A DNA stretch of 8,587 nucleotides from Propionibacteriaceae bacterium. GTDB taxonomy: Bacteria; Actinomycetota; Actinomycetes; Propionibacteriales; Propionibacteriaceae. Location of the stretch: NCBI GenBank assembly GCA_030544185.1, contig JAUNRO010000123.1, forward strand, positions 1-8,587, read 5' to 3'. Of the stretch, positions 6,909 through 8,587 are shown piece by piece. A program made the position numbers and the translations under genes. The notes beneath the pieces are model-generated. The model searched no databases. It was not told where the DNA came from and worked only from the letters and a program-made list of their open reading frames with translations. How positions within the stretch are numbered: position 1 is the first letter of the stretch; every line of letters starts with the position of its first letter.

Positions 6909-8587
6909 CGTCCTGCTCGGTGTGTTTCTCGGCGCCCTCGTGCTGTGGTTCCTGCCCGGGCCGGCTCATGCCGCCGGGGCGCTGGTGCTGGCCGCGGTCC
7001 TGCCCGGTGCCCTGCTCGGCGCGCTGATCGAGCGCACCAGGCCGCTCGGCATCGGCCCGCTGGGGACGGTCGTGGCCTCGGTGAGCCTGACCTATGTGGT
7101 CGGGATGGCGGTCAATGCGGTCGCCGCGCTGTTCGGCACCGCGTTCACCGCCACCTGGTCGCTCATCGGCCAGGCCCTGCTGATCGCGGTGCTGCTGGGG
7201 ATCTGCTGGTGGCGCCTGCCGCGGCGGATCGCGGTCGCGATCCCGGCTTTCCCCGTGCGCACCGCCCTCGGTCTCGCGGCGCTGGCCCTGCTCCCGCTCG
7301 CTGCCGTCGGCGCCGCCTCGTGGCTGAACAACACCGGCAGCTCGCTCGGTCCGCTGTTCGTGCTGGCCGCAGTCGTGGTGGCCTGCGCCTTCGCGTGGTT
7401 GCGGCCGGGCTCACCGCTGATGCTCCCCGCGCTCTATGCCTCGGCGCTCGCGGTCATGCTGCTCGGCGCGTGGCGCGGCGACCACTTCTCGGGCATCGAT
7501 CAGAGCAAGGAGTTTTTCCTGGCCGATCTCGTGACCCGCACCGGGCACTGGACGCCGGGGCTGTCGATCGACGCCTACAACTCCTCGCTCGGCGTCACGA
7601 TCCTGCCCGTGCACCTGTCGCATCTGTTCGGCGTCGACCTGTCGACGGCGTTCCGGTTGCTGATCCCGGCGGGGTATGCGCTGGTGCCCGTCCTGATCGC
7701 CTCGCTCTATCGGCACGTCCGCGCGCCGCGCATCGGTGTGCTGGCGGCGTTCCTGTTCCTGGCCCAGCCGGCGTTCGTCGACTGGGGGCCCGTCCCGGTC
7801 CGCCAGATGGTGGCCTTCTTGTTCTTCGCGGCCGCCATCCGGATCATGTTCGACCGGGAGGCGCCGGCGCGGCTGCGCAATGTGGGGCTGCTGGCCACGG
7901 GTGCGCTGCTGATCCTGTCGCACTATTCCACGGCCTATCTGACCCTGCCGCTGCTGGTCATCGGCACCGTGCTCGCCCAGATCGCGCAGCGCCGCCTGCG
8001 CGGGCGGAGCTCCGAGCCGGTGCTGCGGGCCAACTGGGCCGTGCTCGGGTTGCTGGTCGTGTTCGCCGTGGTCTGGCTCGGCCCGATCACCGGGGTGAGC
8101 AGCAACCTCGCGGAGACCTCGCGCTCGTCGGCCCGGGTCCTGTCGACCACGGGCTTCTCCCCGTTCGGTTCGGTCGGCTATGCGCCGGGCACCGGGCTCG
8201 CCGACCAACTCGGCCTCGGCCCGCAGACCCAGCCGCGGGACGAGGTCTTCGAGGACTACCAGGACTATGCGGAGGCGAAAGCCGGTGAGATCGGCATCCG
8301 CCCCCTGACGCCGCGGGAGGACGCAGGGCCGATCTGGCTGCTGCCCGCCGACGAACGGCCGGCTGAGCAGACCTGGTGGGGGAGCATCCTGCTCGTGCTG
8401 GAGACCGTGGTCAAGCAGATGATGCGGTTGCTGCTGGCCGTCGGCCTGGTCGTGGTCGTGGTGCGCTTCATCCGCGGCCGGCTGCCACTGCCAGGGCTCT
8501 CGTCCTATGCGGTCGCGGCCGGCACGCTGCTCGGCCTCGTCGTCGTGGTGCCCGTGGCGTCGATCGCCTATGACGTCGGGCGGACCA
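6901..8587 (+). CDS. Large multi-pass membrane protein, candidate GT-C type glycosyltransferase (3' end outside window)
   Basis: This frame has no stop from ATG 6901 to the window end: 562 codons are visible and the gene is partial. AGAAGG (6889-6894) with a 6-nt spacer supports the start, which overlaps the preceding gene by 8 nt. About 14-16 hydrophobic segments are visible, for example 4-19, 25-43, 53-76, 85-103, 121-138, 149-167, 172-190, 253-270, 327-341, 345-362, 377-400, 496-524 and 535-557. An exposed loop contains GIDQSKEFFLADL (198-210) with D200, E204 and D209, then TGHW (214-217) and DAYNSS (224-229). SHYST (340-344) comes later. Acidic pairs in the first large loop of a polytopic protein are typical of GT-C enzymes, which use polyprenyl-phosphate sugars outside the membrane. 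The pattern also recalls DUF2206 proteins, from memory only. A polar loop of about 95 residues (401-494) would be extracytoplasmic. An export or polymerase role is a less likely alternative. Confidence 0.85.
   Translation, partial: MRNVLLGVFLGALVLWFLPGPAHAAGALVLAAVLPGALLGALIERTRPLGIGPLGTVVASVSLTYVVGMAVNAVAALFGTAFTATWSLIGQALLIAVLLGICWWRLPRRIAVAIPAFPVRTALGLAALALLPLAAVGAASWLNNTGSSLGPLFVLAAVVVACAFAWLRPGSPLMLPALYASALAVMLLGAWRGDHFSGIDQSKEFFLADLVTRTGHWTPGLSIDAYNSSLGVTILPVHLSHLFGVDLSTAFRLLIPAGYALVPVLIASLYRHVRAPRIGVLAAFLFLAQPAFVDWGPVPVRQMVAFLFFAAAIRIMFDREAPARLRNVGLLATGALLILSHYSTAYLTLPLLVIGTVLAQIAQRRLRGRSSEPVLRANWAVLGLLVVFAVVWLGPITGVSSNLAETSRSSARVLSTTGFSPFGSVGYAPGTGLADQLGLGPQTQPRDEVFEDYQDYAEAKAGEIGIRPLTPREDAGPIWLLPADERPAEQTWWGSILLVLETVVKQMMRLLLAVGLVVVVVRFIRGRLPLPGLSSYAVAAGTLLGLVVVVPVASIAYDVGRT

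Noticed and set aside
6945..8288. 447-codon + strand frame near the right end
   Set aside because: It is an out-of-frame shadow of the membrane protein gene starting at 6901; its product is Arg/Ala/Gly-rich rather than hydrophobic.
1..8587. Insertion sequence, prophage, CRISPR array or defence system
   Set aside because: No transposase, integrase, terminal repeats or regularly spaced repeats were seen. Codon usage is uniform across the repair gene and the glycan operon.

Overview
The window comes from the chromosome of a high-GC Gram-positive bacterium (Actinomycetota). The signs are strong G/C at third codon positions, GTG and TTG starts, TANNNT-type -10 elements, a UvrB of actinobacterial character, and a probable leaderless transcript. 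A Propionibacteriaceae-like host is possible, but the sequence alone does not settle the family. I see no mobile element, CRISPR array, tRNA or rRNA. All genes lie on the + strand and nearly every base is coding.

Layout. (1) 1-711: the 3' part of a gene for a membrane-anchored, Pro/Thr-linker protein with an exported C-terminal domain. A GC-rich hairpin (740-771) follows and probably ends its transcript. (2) 818-2911: a complete uvrB, the helicase-like subunit of nucleotide excision repair. Directly upstream is a close match to the RecA/LexA-independent DNA-damage promoter of mycobacteria (PafBC type). It is placed so that transcription would begin at or next to the ATG. (3) 2912-3021: the only notable intergenic gap, with much lower GC. 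It holds a perfect 6-bp-arm dyad across the uvrB stop codon, nested dyads and a candidate promoter. (4) 3022-8587: a tightly packed run of five genes with 1-8 nt overlaps or a 1 nt gap. They encode a DPM1-like GT2 glycosyltransferase, a GT4 glycosyltransferase, two further GT2 glycosyltransferases, and a large multi-pass membrane protein that runs off the window end.

How they work together. The last five genes look like one translationally coupled operon for a surface glycan or glycolipid. Three nucleotide-sugar-type transferases (GT4, GT2, GT2) could build an oligosaccharide in the cytoplasm. The first gene could charge polyprenyl phosphate with a sugar. The membrane protein has features of a GT-C type transferase and could use such a lipid-linked donor on the outer face. 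This assignment is inference: the product is unknown and the operon continues beyond the window.

The most useful second-look items are the damage-type promoter in front of uvrB, the open-ended membrane gene at the right edge, the operator-like dyads before the glycan operon, and a strong, context-dependent preference for Tyr TAT (50 of 62 codons by my count) in otherwise C-ending codon usage.
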